From contig CANFOL010000003.1 of assembly GCA_947448695.1 (NCBI GenBank), positions 62,001 to 126,000 of the forward strand: 64,000 bases of DNA, given 5' to 3'. Source of the stretch: Burkholderiaceae bacterium. Its GTDB lineage: Bacteria > Pseudomonadota > Gammaproteobacteria > Burkholderiales > Burkholderiaceae. Positions 1 to 8,648 of this stretch are shown here, one piece after another. The notes beneath the pieces were generated by a model that ran no database searches, was not told the origin of the DNA, and was given only the letters and a program-made list of their open reading frames with translations. Made by a program: the position numbers and the translations under genes. Numbering within the stretch: position 1 is the stretch's first letter; each line of letters begins with the position of its first letter.

Positions 1-524
1 TATTGTTCGAGTGGGCTATCTTTTCCACCATTATTGGTCTCATCAGTTTCTGTACCGGCTGACTCTGGTTTTGGAGAGTCTGCTTGATCTTTACGTATGC
101 CATGACTGATAAAGTTCACAACATCTAGACGAGTAACGCCTTGCTGTTGCAGGTAATACACTGCGTGAGAGTCTTTTTCACCAAAAATCGCAACTAATAC
201 ATTAGCCCCTGTCACTTCTTTTTTGCCACTCGAAGTGGATTGAACATGCATAATCGCACGTTGTATCACCCGCTGAAATCCAAGTGTTGGTTGAGTATCA
301 ACTTCTTCGGCGCCAGGAACTATCGGAGTGTTGTCGTTGATAAAATTCTTTAATTGAGCACGAATATCTGCAATATTCACAGCACAGGCCTTTAAAACCT
401 CAACAGCAGTTGCATTATCCAATAGGGCACTTAATAAATGTTCTACCGTAATGAACTCATGACGCGCAGCACGCGCATCCACAAAAGCCATATGTAAACT
501 GACTTCTAGTTCTTGGGCAATCAT
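1..524 (-). CDS. clpA: ATP-dependent Clp protease ATP-binding subunit ClpA (N-terminal part, runs off the window)
   Basis: Reading the complement from the ATG at 524-522 gives an open frame of 174 codons that reaches the window edge, beginning [19 protein letters not shown]. This is the Clp N-terminal repeat domain ([14 protein letters not shown] type), which docks ClpS and substrates; the two AAA+ modules that unfold substrates for ClpP lie outside the window. After the N domain comes a polar linker rich in Asp, Glu, Ser and Asn (about residues 155-174). The ATG overlaps the TGA of clpS as ATGA, so the two are almost certainly translationally coupled. A good AGGAGG-like ribosome site sits just upstream inside clpS. 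The family call is firm; only the C-terminal part is unseen. Confidence 0.93.
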   Translation of the reverse strand, partial: MIAQELEVSLHMAFVDARAARHEFITVEHLLSALLDNATAVEVLKACAVNIADIRAQLKNFINDNTPIVPGAEEVDTQPTLGFQRVIQRAIMHVQSTSSGKKEVTGANVLVAIFGEKDSHAVYYLQQQGVTRLDVVNFISHGIRKDQADSPKPESAGTETDETNNGGKDSPLEQ

Positions 525-880
525 ACTTCCTCCATCATGCATTGCAAAGGGTGACCCGACTTACGGGAAAGTTCTGTTACTTGAGAAACTTTTGTTGCTG
601 CTACATCGTGTGTATAAACTCCACATACACCTTTTCCTTCTATATGTACTTGTAACATAATTCTGGTCGCGGTTTCTTGATCTTTATGAAAATATTCCTG
701 AATCACCATCACAACAAACTCCATCGGTGTGAAGTCGTCATTCAACAATACCACCTTATAAAGCGGTGGAGGCTCAACTTTTTGAGCCTCGCGATCCATC
801 ACAGTAGCCCTATCGTCACCAATCAATGGTTTTGAGGGATTAATGGCTAGAATCGTTTTTTTGCTTAATTTCGTATTCAT
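521..880 (-). CDS. clpS: ATP-dependent Clp protease adaptor ClpS
   Basis: 119 residues. ClpS binds proteins with N-degron residues (Leu, Phe, Tyr, Trp) and hands them to ClpAP. The first 38 or so residues are a flexible tail. The core starts at the family signature [12 protein letters not shown] (45-56), which supplies the Asn-Asp-Asp and Thr-Pro-Met of the N-degron pocket, and continues with [16 protein letters not shown] (79-94), where His79 matches the pocket histidine. Its TGA overlaps the clpA start (ATGA). The tail is slightly longer than in the E. coli protein, which is usual for betaproteobacteria. The ATG at 880 is the only good start. Confidence 0.96.
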   Translation of the reverse strand: MNTKLSKKTILAINPSKPLIGDDRATVMDREAQKVEPPPLYKVVLLNDDFTPMEFVVMVIQEYFHKDQETATRIMLQVHIEGKGVCGVYTHDVAATKVSQVTELSRKSGHPLQCMMEEV

Positions 881-1106
881 ACCTAGATTCTAATCATTTG
901 AACAATTTACCGTTTTTTTTAGCTGTGAAAGATTAAATTTTCTTTAAAACTGACACATTATTCACAATTTAACAAAAAATATGCTCTTTTAGGGGAAATA
1001 CTAGTGTAATTTGACATATTATTCCTTGACATAAGGCCAATAAAGGAAAACAATCCATACTATGTGTATTAGAAGTTTTATACACGAGGCTTGTAGATGT
1101 GTTGGC

Positions 1107-1112
1107 TATAAT
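1107..1112 (+). promoter_or_regulatory. Candidate -10 box of the cold-shock gene promoter
   Basis: A perfect TATAAT lies 47 bases before the cold-shock gene start. No convincing -35 hexamer is found 16-18 bases upstream. Two TTGACA hexamers occur further up (1011-1016 and 1026-1031) but without a well-spaced -10. A long 5' untranslated leader starting from the upstream hexamers, as cold-shock mRNAs often have, is the alternative. Confidence 0.35.
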
Positions 1113-1159
1113 GTTTTTCACGCTTCAAGATTGATTCTTTAAAATGTAATGGAGTTCGA

Positions 1160-1363
1160 ATGGCAACCGGTGTCGTAAAATGGTTTAATGATGCAAAAGG
1201 TTTTGGTTTTATCAAACCTGATGATGGCGAAGAAGAGTTATTTGCTCACTTTAGCGCAATAACAATGAGTGGTTTCAAAACCCTCAAAGAAGGTCAAAAA
1301 GTTACCTTTGATATTACTCAAGGCCCAAAAGGCAAACAAGCTACCAATATTCAAGGTGCTTAA
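1160..1363 (+). CDS. cspA: Cold-shock domain protein (CspA family)
   Basis: 67 residues, a single cold-shock OB fold that binds single-stranded RNA and DNA and melts mRNA structure. RNP1 is KGFGFI (13-18) and RNP2 is LFAHFSAI (27-34), with the conserved Trp8-Phe9 near the start. Length is normal for a free-standing Csp. A GGAG ribosome site sits at 1151-1154. The gene is monocistronic: it has its own upstream region of about 280 bases and a strong terminator after it. Which paralogue it is cannot be told; the symbol is a family name. Its position divergent from clpS-clpA is common in Burkholderiales. Confidence 0.93.
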   Translation: MATGVVKWFNDAKGFGFIKPDDGEEELFAHFSAITMSGFKTLKEGQKVTFDITQGPKGKQATNIQGA

Positions 1364-1392
1364 TTGAGTTAATCCTTTATAGGATGTTTGAC

Positions 1393-1424
1393 AAAAACCC
1401 CTCTAAGGGGTTTTTTTGTTTTTC
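1393..1424 (+). terminator. Rho-independent terminator of the cold-shock gene
   Basis: Stem AAAAACCCCT (1393-1402) pairs perfectly with AGGGGTTTTT (1406-1415) around a 3-base loop, followed by a T-rich tail to 1424. A smaller hairpin ATCCT/AGGAT (1372-1376 with 1381-1385) sits between the stop codon and the terminator. Confidence 0.88.
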
Positions 1425-1681
1425 AGACTTAGAAAAAGTTGATAGCACCAATTTTTGAAACGCCAATTTGTCACATTACACGTTATCAAGCATCGCCTAG
1501 CTAAACGCATACCGGAACCTGAGTATGCTTATACATTTAAACTTACACTCTTATTTAACGTTTTATTATTAAGTAATTTAATGGGTAGTATTCTAAAATC
1601 ACCTGAAATAGGCGATATTTAAGATAGTTTTCATTTTCTAAAATAATTTATTCTTTATTTATTTAAATGTCCTAAGGTCAC
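1425..1681. other. AT-rich intergenic stretch before the DUF192 gene
   Basis: Together with the terminator this makes a 318-base gap. I see no reading frame of note, no tRNA and no clear promoter. The only structure is a perfect 8-base inverted repeat, ATCGCCTA at 1492-1499 and TAGGCGAT at 1609-1616, 109 bases apart. A weak AAGG ribosome site at 1674-1677 precedes the next gene. Confidence 0.5.
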
Positions 1682-2107
1682 ATGTTAAAAGTTTTTATCA
1701 CTTCTGTTTTAGCAATTTTGCCTTATTTCGGGCTCTGTTCCGCATTACCAGTCATCGACTTAAAAATTGACAAAAACATCATTAAAGCAGAAGTTGCAAG
1801 TACACAAACTAGTCAACAATTAGGGCTTATGTACAGAAAGTCTATGCCTGAACAAAATGGCATGCTTTTCGTTTTCGAGCAAAAAGCAGGACATTGCTTT
1901 TGGATGAAAAACACTTTATTGCCCTTGGCTATCGCGTTTATCGATGATGATGGCAAAATCGTCAATATTGAAGAAATGAAGCCGCAATCTGAAGACAATC
2001 ACTGCCCCTCAAAACCCATTCGATATGCTTTAGAAATGAATGCCAATTGGTTTGAAAAAAGACAAATCAAGCCAGGTAAATTAGTTGAAGGACTACCTAA
2101 GCCTTAA
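1682..2107 (+). CDS. DUF192 family secreted protein
   Basis: 141 residues with a signal peptide (hydrophobic residues 3-21, likely cut near Ala21). The mature part is one DUF192 domain with the two family blocks GLMYRKSMPEQNGMLFVF (49-65) and FWMKNTLLPLAIAFID (73-88). The family is widespread in bacteria and archaea, is exported or membrane-linked, and has no settled biochemical function. Two cysteines remain in the mature protein (Cys72, Cys108) and could form a disulfide. The gene stands alone; its stop codon abuts the stop of ppnP on the other strand with no base between. Confidence 0.88.
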   Translation: MLKVFITSVLAILPYFGLCSALPVIDLKIDKNIIKAEVASTQTSQQLGLMYRKSMPEQNGMLFVFEQKAGHCFWMKNTLLPLAIAFIDDDGKIVNIEEMKPQSEDNHCPSKPIRYALEMNANWFEKRQIKPGKLVEGLPKP

Positions 2108-2413
2108 TTATCCAAAGTGGCAGACATAATGAAATGGGGCTTCCACACGAATCTGAAAGTACCCCCCAGCGTCTACTTCCCAACTTTGACCAGTCGTAAA
2201 TGTCACTTCTGTTCCGCCATTGATCGAAACAAATGCATGGCCTTCAACGACTTCCATGATTTCTTTTGTAGTTAAATCAAATCTTAACGAGCTTGGCAAA
2301 ATCACTCCGACTGACTTTCGGCTTCCATCAGCTAAAGTGACCGTGTGTGAGATGCATTTACCGTCAAAAAATACATTTGCTTTTTTACCTACAGATACTT
2401 GATCAAATTGCAT
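2108..2413 (-). CDS. ppnP: Pyrimidine/purine nucleoside phosphorylase PpnP
   Basis: 101 residues forming one small cupin of the former DUF1255 (YaiE) family, which phosphorolyses purine and pyrimidine nucleosides to free bases and ribose 1-phosphate. The hallmark KSVGVILP (33-40) near the first strand, the central MEVVEGHAFVSINGG (53-67) and the C-terminal FQIRVEAPFHYVCHF are all in place. Length is close to the usual 94-105. It lies 25 bases downstream of argG on the same strand and may be read through from it; no terminator is visible in between or after it, and it meets the DUF192 gene end to end. Confidence 0.88.
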   Translation of the reverse strand: MQFDQVSVGKKANVFFDGKCISHTVTLADGSRKSVGVILPSSLRFDLTTKEIMEVVEGHAFVSINGGTEVTFTTGQSWEVDAGGYFQIRVEAPFHYVCHFG

Positions 2414-2438
2414 TTACTCTATCCCCTTATGTATCAAA

Positions 2439-3671
2439 TCACTTAGACATTCTTTTACGTTTTGCAATTTCTGCAATTCGCATACGCAATGCGTTTAACT
2501 TAATAAATCCACCAGCATCCGCCTGGTTATAAGCGCCGCCATCATCATCAAAAGTAGCAATGTTTTGATCAAACAATGTATTTGACGAATTTCTAGACAA
2601 CACGGCTACTGATCCTTTATACAACTTAAGCTTTACAAATCCGTTCACCATAGCTTGGGTATGATCAATCAGGGTTTGCAAAGCAATTCTTTCTGGGGAC
2701 CACCAATATCCGTTATAGATTAAGCTTGCGTAACGGGGCATCAAATCATCTTTTAAATGTGCCACTTCTCGATCTAAGGTAATACTCTCAATACCTCGAT
2801 GGGCTTTAAGTAATATAGTTCCGCCAGGGGTCTCATAACATCCCCGACTCTTCATCCCAACAAAACGATTCTCAACTAGATCTAAACGACCAATACCGTG
2901 TTTACCACCAAGTTCATTTAACTTCGCAAGTAATGCATGCGGAGCCATGCGCTTGCCATCAATAGCAACAACATCTCCTTGAACAAATTCAAGTTCAATT
3001 TCTTCAGGTTGGTCAGGTGCCATTTCAGGAGAAACTGTCCAACGCCACATAGACTCTTCCGCCTGTGCATTTGGGTCCTCTAAATGCCGCCCCTCAAAGC
3101 TGATATGCAAGAGATTGGCATCCATGGAGTATGGGGCGCCACCTTGTTTATGCTTCATTTCCACAGGGATACCATGTTTTTCGGCATAGGCAAGTAATTT
3201 TTCACGAGACAGCAGATCCCATTCCCGCCATGGCGCAATGACTTTAATTCCTGGCTCTAAAGCGTAATATCCCAACTCAAATCGAACCTGATCGTTGCCC
3301 TTCCCAGTAGCGCCGTGTGAGACAGCGCCCGCTCCAGTCAAACGTGCAATTTCTATTTGACGTTTAGCAATTAATGGTCGTGCAATGGAAGTTCCTAAAA
3401 GATACTCGCCTTCATAAATCGTATTTGCGCGAAACATCGGAAAAACAAAATCCCTGACAAACTCTTCACGTAAGTCATCAATAAAGATATTTTCCGGTTT
3501 AATGCCAAATTGCAATGCCTTAGCTCTTGCGGGCTCTAACTCTTCACCTTGACCAAGGTCTGCAGTAAAGGTGACAATCTCACAATGATAAGTATCTTGT
3601 AACCACTTCAAAATCACGCTGGTATCTAATCCACCAGAATAGGCTAAAACAACTTTATTTATATCTGCCAT
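2439..3671 (-). CDS. argG: Argininosuccinate synthase
   Basis: 410 residues, the normal length of the short (type I) ArgG. It joins citrulline and aspartate with ATP, the next to last step of arginine synthesis. The N-terminal nucleotide-binding loop YSGGLDTS (11-18) is intact, as are [13 protein letters not shown] for citrulline/aspartate binding and the C-terminal tetramerisation helix. It follows argF with 13 bases between them, forming an argF-argG pair that performs two consecutive reactions. The other arginine genes are not in the window. Confidence 0.97.
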   Translation of the reverse strand: MADINKVVLAYSGGLDTSVILKWLQDTYHCEIVTFTADLGQGEELEPARAKALQFGIKPENIFIDDLREEFVRDFVFPMFRANTIYEGEYLLGTSIARPLIAKRQIEIARLTGAGAVSHGATGKGNDQVRFELGYYALEPGIKVIAPWREWDLLSREKLLAYAEKHGIPVEMKHKQGGAPYSMDANLLHISFEGRHLEDPNAQAEESMWRWTVSPEMAPDQPEEIELEFVQGDVVAIDGKRMAPHALLAKLNELGGKHGIGRLDLVENRFVGMKSRGCYETPGGTILLKAHRGIESITLDREVAHLKDDLMPRYASLIYNGYWWSPERIALQTLIDHTQAMVNGFVKLKLYKGSVAVLSRNSSNTLFDQNIATFDDDGGAYNQADAGGFIKLNALRMRIAEIAKRKRMSK

Positions 3672-3684
3672 CTTTATTTACCAA

Positions 3685-4617
3685 TTAATAAAATTTTCCA
3701 CACAATAAAAACTCCATTAGAGCTTTCTGAACATGCAAACGGTTTTCAGCCTCTTGCCAAACTACACTTTGTGGGCCATCGATAACCCCACTTGAAACCT
3801 CTTCTCCACGATGCGCCGGCAGACAATGCATGAATACCGCATCTTGCTGTGCAACAGACATCTTTTTCTCATCTACAATCCAACGCTCAAAAGCCGCCAA
3901 ACGCTCTTGATTTTCTTTTTCATACCCCATACTCGTCCAAACATCTGTCGTTACCAAATGAGCATCTTTACAAGCTTCTAAAGGGTCCTCAAAAACATGT
4001 AAATGTTTTTCTTCTTCAAAACTAATCCGACTCTTGTCTAATGGGTAGGACTTAGGTCCAGAAAAGTTTAACTGAAAATTTAAAATGTGTGCCGCTTGCA
4101 GCCAGGTATAAGCCATATTGTTCGCATCACCAATCCAAGTTACCGTTTTGCCCGAAATATTACCCCTTAATTCATGAAAAGTAAAAATATCCGCTAATAC
4201 TTGGCATGGATGAAATTCATTGGTTAAGCCGTTAATGACGGGAACTCTGGAATTGGCGGCAAAACGCTCTAAGATCTCCTGACCAAACGTACGAATCATA
4301 ATGATATCGGTCATCCTAGAAATCACCTGTGCAGCATCCTCAACGGGTTCACCACGCCCCAATTGCGTATCACGAGTATTTAAATAAACCGCGTGGCCAC
4401 CTAATTGGAACATCCCAGCTTCAAAAGATAAACGGGTTCTTGTAGAATGTTTTTCAAAAATCATTGCCAAGGTTCGATCATGCAATGGATGCCATGTCTC
4501 ATACCCTTTAAATTTTTCCTTCAAAATCTTAGAGCGATCTAAGATGTAAGCATAATCCTCTGCATCAAAGTCAGAAAATTGAAGGTAATGGCGCAGTGAT
4601 ACTTTTAATTGAGTCAT
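3685..4617 (-). CDS. argF: Ornithine carbamoyltransferase
   Basis: 310 residues. Transfers the carbamoyl group from carbamoyl phosphate to ornithine, giving citrulline. The carbamoyl-phosphate loop STRTR is at 58-62, HPCQ at 136-139, the ornithine-side DVWTSMG at 225-231, and the catalytic HCLPAHRG at 264-271. All key residues are present. First gene of the argF-argG unit; a 120-base gap to the divergent DUF3579 gene must hold its promoter. I could not find a convincing ArgR operator there. Confidence 0.97.
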   Translation of the reverse strand: MTQLKVSLRHYLQFSDFDAEDYAYILDRSKILKEKFKGYETWHPLHDRTLAMIFEKHSTRTRLSFEAGMFQLGGHAVYLNTRDTQLGRGEPVEDAAQVISRMTDIIMIRTFGQEILERFAANSRVPVINGLTNEFHPCQVLADIFTFHELRGNISGKTVTWIGDANNMAYTWLQAAHILNFQLNFSGPKSYPLDKSRISFEEEKHLHVFEDPLEACKDAHLVTTDVWTSMGYEKENQERLAAFERWIVDEKKMSVAQQDAVFMHCLPAHRGEEVSSGVIDGPQSVVWQEAENRLHVQKALMEFLLCGKFY

Positions 4618-4737
4618 AAGAAATTATGAATGATTTAAATAAGTATTGTATTCAATCAATTCTGTAAATAAATATTTTTCGTAATCTTTATCAGCTATAG
4701 TCTGAAACTCTTCATCAAATTTTCTACTTTATACAAA

Positions 4738-5043
4738 TTGAACCATAAACAATTCCTCATTCAAGGTCTTACATCTCAGGGTAAGGTTTTTAGACCAAGT
4801 GATTGGATTGATCGTTTATGCGGAGTGATGGCTCCTTTTAGACCTAAAACCGATTTGGGAGACCCAAGGTACTCTCACTCGCCCTACGTTCGCCCTGAAA
4901 CAATTAATGGCATGAACTGTATCATTGTTGATGAAAGACTTCGTGACATTGACCCTAGAGCATTAGATTTTGTCTTAGGCTTTGCAAAAGATAATGATTT
5001 GGTTCTCAGCGAAATTTGTGAATTTCCAAACTCCAAAACATAA
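4738..5043 (+). CDS. DUF3579 domain protein
   Basis: 101 residues, unknown function. The sequence LIQGLTSQGKVFRPSDWIDRL and the following VMAPFRP block are typical of DUF3579, a small betaproteobacterial family usually found next to argF/argG and rpsT, as here. The start is TTG at 4738: the frame is open back to 4672 but contains no ATG or GTG, and no clear ribosome site is seen, so the exact N-terminus is uncertain. It is followed by a hairpin shared with rpsT. Confidence 0.85.
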   Translation: MNHKQFLIQGLTSQGKVFRPSDWIDRLCGVMAPFRPKTDLGDPRYSHSPYVRPETINGMNCIIVDERLRDIDPRALDFVLGFAKDNDLVLSEICEFPNSKT

Positions 5044-5060
5044 AACAGCCTCTGAAAATT

Positions 5061-5086
5061 AAAAATCCGCCAAAGGCGGATTATTT
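5061..5086. terminator. Bidirectional terminator between the DUF3579 gene and rpsT
   Basis: Perfect stem AATCCGCC (5064-5071) with GGCGGATT (5075-5082) and loop AAA. Read on the minus strand it is followed by a run of five T (GGCGGATTTTT), a good rpsT terminator; on the plus strand the tail is ATTTAT, weaker but usable for the DUF3579 gene. Confidence 0.82.
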
Positions 5087-5104
5087 ATAAGGCAAAAATA
5101 AATA

Positions 5105-5371
5105 TTAAACAGCCATGCCTTTAATAGCCGCTGATAAACGTGACTTTTGACGTGAAGCAGTATTCTTGTGAATAATCTTCTTGTCTGCAATTTGGTCAAT
5201 AGTCGATTGTGCAGCTAAAAATACTTTAGCCGCTGCTTCTTTATCGCCAGCAGTTACAGCTTTACGTACTGATTTGATTGCAGTTCTTAAGCGTGAACGT
5301 AAGCTAGAATTGTGCGCGTTTTGCTTCACTGCTTGACGAGCGCGTTTACGAGCTTGTGCGGTATTTGCCAT
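5105..5371 (-). CDS. rpsT: 30S ribosomal protein S20
   Basis: 88 residues starting [13 protein letters not shown], the classic S20 start. It binds 16S rRNA in the body of the small subunit and is lysine/arginine-rich and helical throughout. The frame is open 17 codons further upstream to an in-frame ATG at 5422, but family length and the conserved MANT start point to 5371. S20 often controls its own translation; the leader of about 175 bases between this gene and murJ could serve that, but I see no clear motif. Divergent from murJ. Confidence 0.95.
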   Translation of the reverse strand: MANTAQARKRARQAVKQNAHNSSLRSRLRTAIKSVRKAVTAGDKEAAAKVFLAAQSTIDQIADKKIIHKNTASRQKSRLSAAIKGMAV

Positions 5372-5547
5372 ATTATTTACTCTATTTCTTTTCAAGAATG
5401 AATACACATATGTGCAATTCATTACTATTATTAAGGTTAAATATTCAATCGACTCTGTTGCTTAGAGCCGTTTGAAAATCATAATCCATTATTATAACTT
5501 AACAAAGAAATTTTGACTAGCCCCTGTAAATCAGCGAAACTAAAAAA

Positions 5548-7107
5548 GTGAATCTTTTATCTGCCGCCGCAAAAGTCAGTAGCATGACCATGCTTTCACG
5601 AGTTCTAGGGCTCGTGAGGGAAACACTTATTGCAAGAGCTTTTGGGGCCTCCGAAATGACGGATGCTTTCAATGTTGCCTTTCGGATTCCCAATTTATTA
5701 AGGCGCCTATTTGCAGAAGGCGCATTTTCTCAGGCTTTTGTACCTATTTTAGGCGAAGTTAGCACCAAAAGTGGAGAAAAAGCTACAAAAGATCTCATCA
5801 ATGTCGTTGCGACGCTTCTTTTTTGGAGTGTACTAATTGCAGTAGTTATTGGGGTAGTTTTTGCACCTTACTTGGTTCTCATGATTGCCTCTGGCTTTAA
5901 AACATCGGAAACCTACTCGATAAGCGTAGTTCTGACGCGCATGATGTTTCCCTATATTGGCTTTATTTCAATGGTTTCTCTTGCTGCAGGAATTTTGAAT
6001 ACGCATAAAAAGTTTTTAATTCCAGCATTTACCCCTGTTTTACTCAATTTGGGCATGATTACAGGATCTCTAGTTATTGCTCCCTATTTTTCAACGCCTA
6101 TTTATGGGCTTGCCATTGGCGTCATGTTGGGTGGGGTTTTGCAATTAGCCATCCAAATACCTGCACTTATGCGCATAGGGATGATGCCAAAAATCGGCCT
6201 AGGAGTGCAAAATATCCAAGCTGCCTTAAAAAACCCTGAGGCTATCCGAATTTTAAAATTGATGGGACCTGCAATCTTTGCTGTCTCAGTAAGTCAACTC
6301 TCGCTTATTATTAATACTAATATTGCTTCACATCTTCAAGCAGGAAGTGTTTCCTGGTTGTCCTATGCAGACCGTTTAATGGAGTTCCCTACTGCTTTAC
6401 TCGGTGTGGCAGTTGGGACAGTCCTTTTACCAAGTTTGAGTCGTGCAAATACCAATGGCGATACAGATCAAGCTAAAAGTCTAATGAGTTGGGGGATACG
6501 TTTAACGTTTGTTATGGCAACTCCCGCAGCCATTGCGCTTTTTATTTTTGGCACACCAATGGCGGCTAGTCTTTACCATTACGGTAAATTTACAGTCCAC
6601 GATGTCGAAATGACACGTATAGCTTTACAGGCCTATGGAGTGGGTTTAATTGGACTTATTCTGATTAAAATTTTGGCCCCTGGATTTTATGCAAAACAAG
6701 ATATTCGTACCCCCGTAAAAATAGGTCTTATTGTTTTGGTTTTTACCCAATGTTTAAATTTGATTTTTGTGCCATATTTTGCTCATGCAGGTCTTGCTCT
6801 TTCCATTGGGGTTGGTGCTTGCCTAAATGCAGCGCTCCTATGGATAGGCCTTGCGAGAAAAGGCAATATGCTTGCAAGCAATCAGGCTTGGGGTTCATTT
6901 TTCCTACGTCTTTTAGTTGCGGTGTTAGCTTTTGCGGCAATTCTTTTTTGTGGGGCTAATCAACATGATTGGATTGCTCTGGCGGAGGAGCCATTCAAAA
7001 GAATAGGTTTGATGCTCGGCTGGGGGATTTTCGCAATTATTATTTATGTTATTGTTCTCAAAGTTTGTGGGTTTCGCTTTAAAGAATTTATCCGTCACAC
7101 TCATTAA
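5548..7107 (+). CDS. murJ: Lipid II flippase MurJ
   Basis: 519 residues, an inner-membrane protein of the MOP superfamily with about 14 membrane helices, which moves lipid II across the membrane for peptidoglycan synthesis. The N-terminus MNLLSAAAKVSSMTMLSRVLG, the RETLIARAFGASEMTDAF region (functional Arg and Asp in the cavity) and NLLRRLFAEGAFSQAFVP match the family. The start codon is GTG and no good ribosome site is visible. It is followed after 3 bases by the SirB1-type gene, so the two are likely one transcript. Confidence 0.96.
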   Translation: MNLLSAAAKVSSMTMLSRVLGLVRETLIARAFGASEMTDAFNVAFRIPNLLRRLFAEGAFSQAFVPILGEVSTKSGEKATKDLINVVATLLFWSVLIAVVIGVVFAPYLVLMIASGFKTSETYSISVVLTRMMFPYIGFISMVSLAAGILNTHKKFLIPAFTPVLLNLGMITGSLVIAPYFSTPIYGLAIGVMLGGVLQLAIQIPALMRIGMMPKIGLGVQNIQAALKNPEAIRILKLMGPAIFAVSVSQLSLIINTNIASHLQAGSVSWLSYADRLMEFPTALLGVAVGTVLLPSLSRANTNGDTDQAKSLMSWGIRLTFVMATPAAIALFIFGTPMAASLYHYGKFTVHDVEMTRIALQAYGVGLIGLILIKILAPGFYAKQDIRTPVKIGLIVLVFTQCLNLIFVPYFAHAGLALSIGVGACLNAALLWIGLARKGNMLASNQAWGSFFLRLLVAVLAFAAILFCGANQHDWIALAEEPFKRIGLMLGWGIFAIIIYVIVLKVCGFRFKEFIRHTH

Positions 7108-7110
7108 TCT

Positions 7111-7953
7111 ATGCCAACTAAACAATTAGACTACTTCAAATCACTTGTTGCAGATGATGCTCAATTCCCACTTACAGAGGCTGTAATTGCAGTTGGTCAA
7201 CATGCCTATCCTTCTCTAGATGTTCAAAAAACCCTAGATGATATTGATCAACTCGTACTGAAATTAAAGTCTCGATTTACAGCTGAAACAACTGATTTAC
7301 AAAAATTGCAATTTCTGAAATATTTCTTTTTTCAGGAAATGCATTTTGGTCTCAACACAAATGACTACTACGACCCAGAAAATTCTTATCTGCATAGCTT
7401 AATTAACCATCGACGTGGAATCCCAATTTCTCTTGCTTTACTTCTCATGGAATTTGGAAATCAAATAGGTATTCAAATTCGCGGGATTTCTTTTCCAAAT
7501 CATTTTTTAGTACGTATCTCTTTGCCGCAAGGTGAAGTTGTCATGGATCCAACAACCGGTTCTTCTTTGTCTAAAAATGAGCTACAAGCCATGTTAGATC
7601 CTTACTTGGACGCTCAGGGATATCGTGGCGAACTTTCATTACCACTGAGTTTATTTTTAAGAAGCTCTGGCCCACGAGAAATTTTGTCACGCTTTTTAAG
7701 GAATTTAAAAGCTGTATATAGTCATCAAGACAGGTGGGAGCGATTACTCAGCATTCAAGAAAGATTAGTCATTCTTTTACCAGGGGAAGCTGAAGAGGTT
7801 CGTGATCGAGGGTTGGCTCTTGCACAACTCGACTATATTCGTCCTGCAATGAATGATTTAATCTATTATTTAGAAAAAAACCCAACCGCTAAAGATGTTG
7901 CAGAAATTAAAGAACATCTTGAGGATTTAGAAAAATCCTTCAAAGCTGGTTAA
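7111..7953 (+). CDS. SirB1 family protein (transglutaminase-like core plus helical repeat)
   Basis: 280 residues. The N-terminal half carries the SirB1 / transglutaminase-like core NSYLHSLINHRRGIPISLA (91-109) and GISFPNHFLVRI (125-136); the catalytic cysteine of true transglutaminases is replaced, as is usual in this family. The C-terminal part is helical and TPR-like (ERLLSIQERLVILLPGEAEEVRDRG region). No enzymatic role is established. It follows murJ by 3 bases. Its TAA overlaps the stop codon of the dedA-type gene on the other strand by 4 bases. Confidence 0.85.
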   Translation: MPTKQLDYFKSLVADDAQFPLTEAVIAVGQHAYPSLDVQKTLDDIDQLVLKLKSRFTAETTDLQKLQFLKYFFFQEMHFGLNTNDYYDPENSYLHSLINHRRGIPISLALLLMEFGNQIGIQIRGISFPNHFLVRISLPQGEVVMDPTTGSSLSKNELQAMLDPYLDAQGYRGELSLPLSLFLRSSGPREILSRFLRNLKAVYSHQDRWERLLSIQERLVILLPGEAEEVRDRGLALAQLDYIRPAMNDLIYYLEKNPTAKDVAEIKEHLEDLEKSFKAG

Positions 7954-8600
7954 TTTTTCTGCTTAAGTGCCGGCTGTATGAAGCGCCAAAGCGCAGCCAA
8001 AATAGTGGGGATAATTGCAGCCAATGCACCGATTAAAACGATTTCATTCAAGTTATCTCGAATGATCGGTAGATTTCCAAAAAAATAACCACAAATCGTT
8101 AATATCCCACTCCATAAGATAGCCCCAATAATGTTGTAGGTCTGAAATTTTTGATGATCCATATGTGAAACGCCGGCTACAAAGGGGGCGAATGATCTTA
8201 CTAAAGGCACAAACCGGGCCAAAATAATGGTTTTTCCACCGTGTTTCTCAAAAAACACATTCGTTTTTTCTAGGGCTGTTTGATCAATCCATTTTGCCTT
8301 ACTGATATCAATCCGATCGACCAAATAGTGGCCAATCCAAAAATTAACAGTATTACCAAGCACCGCAGAAACAATGATGACAAGATTCAAAACAAGTAAA
8401 CTTAATTGACCACTAGCGCAAAAAGCACCTGCAGCAAACAGTAAGGTATCTCCAGGTAAAAATGGAAAAATTACAAAGCCAGTTTCAGTAAAAATAATGA
8501 GGCTAAGAATGGCATATGCCAAAGTACCATACTCGCCGAGATGGTCCCCAATATGCATTACAAATTGAAATAAAGAAATTAATTGATCCACGACCGACAT
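7950..8600 (-). CDS. DedA family inner-membrane protein
   Basis: 216 residues from the ATG at 8600; the frame also allows a TTG at 8621, seven codons upstream. DedA/SNARE-associated proteins help recycle or scramble membrane lipid carriers and maintain proton motive force. The two signatures are FPFLPGDTLLFAAGA (45-59) and ARFVPLVRSFAPFVAGV (128-144), each in a re-entrant membrane hairpin with conserved acidic and arginine residues. About four to five further hydrophobic segments are visible. It is divergent from mutL with only 48 bases between start codons. Which DedA paralogue it is cannot be decided. Confidence 0.88.
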   Translation of the reverse strand: MSVVDQLISLFQFVMHIGDHLGEYGTLAYAILSLIIFTETGFVIFPFLPGDTLLFAAGAFCASGQLSLLVLNLVIIVSAVLGNTVNFWIGHYLVDRIDISKAKWIDQTALEKTNVFFEKHGGKTIILARFVPLVRSFAPFVAGVSHMDHQKFQTYNIIGAILWSGILTICGYFFGNLPIIRDNLNEIVLIGALAAIIPTILAALWRFIQPALKQKN

Positions 8601-8648
8601 CTTAACAGTTTCAATCGACAATCACGCTTATCGTGAGAAAATAATTCT

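Noticed and set aside
4618..4737. TGAAT and ATTCA half-sites suggesting an ArgR box before argF
   Set aside because: The half-sites do not pair at the ARG-box spacing; in such AT-rich DNA they are expected by chance.
5372..5422. 17-codon in-frame upstream extension of rpsT
   Set aside because: S20 proteins begin MANT; the extension has no family match and is better read as the untranslated leader.
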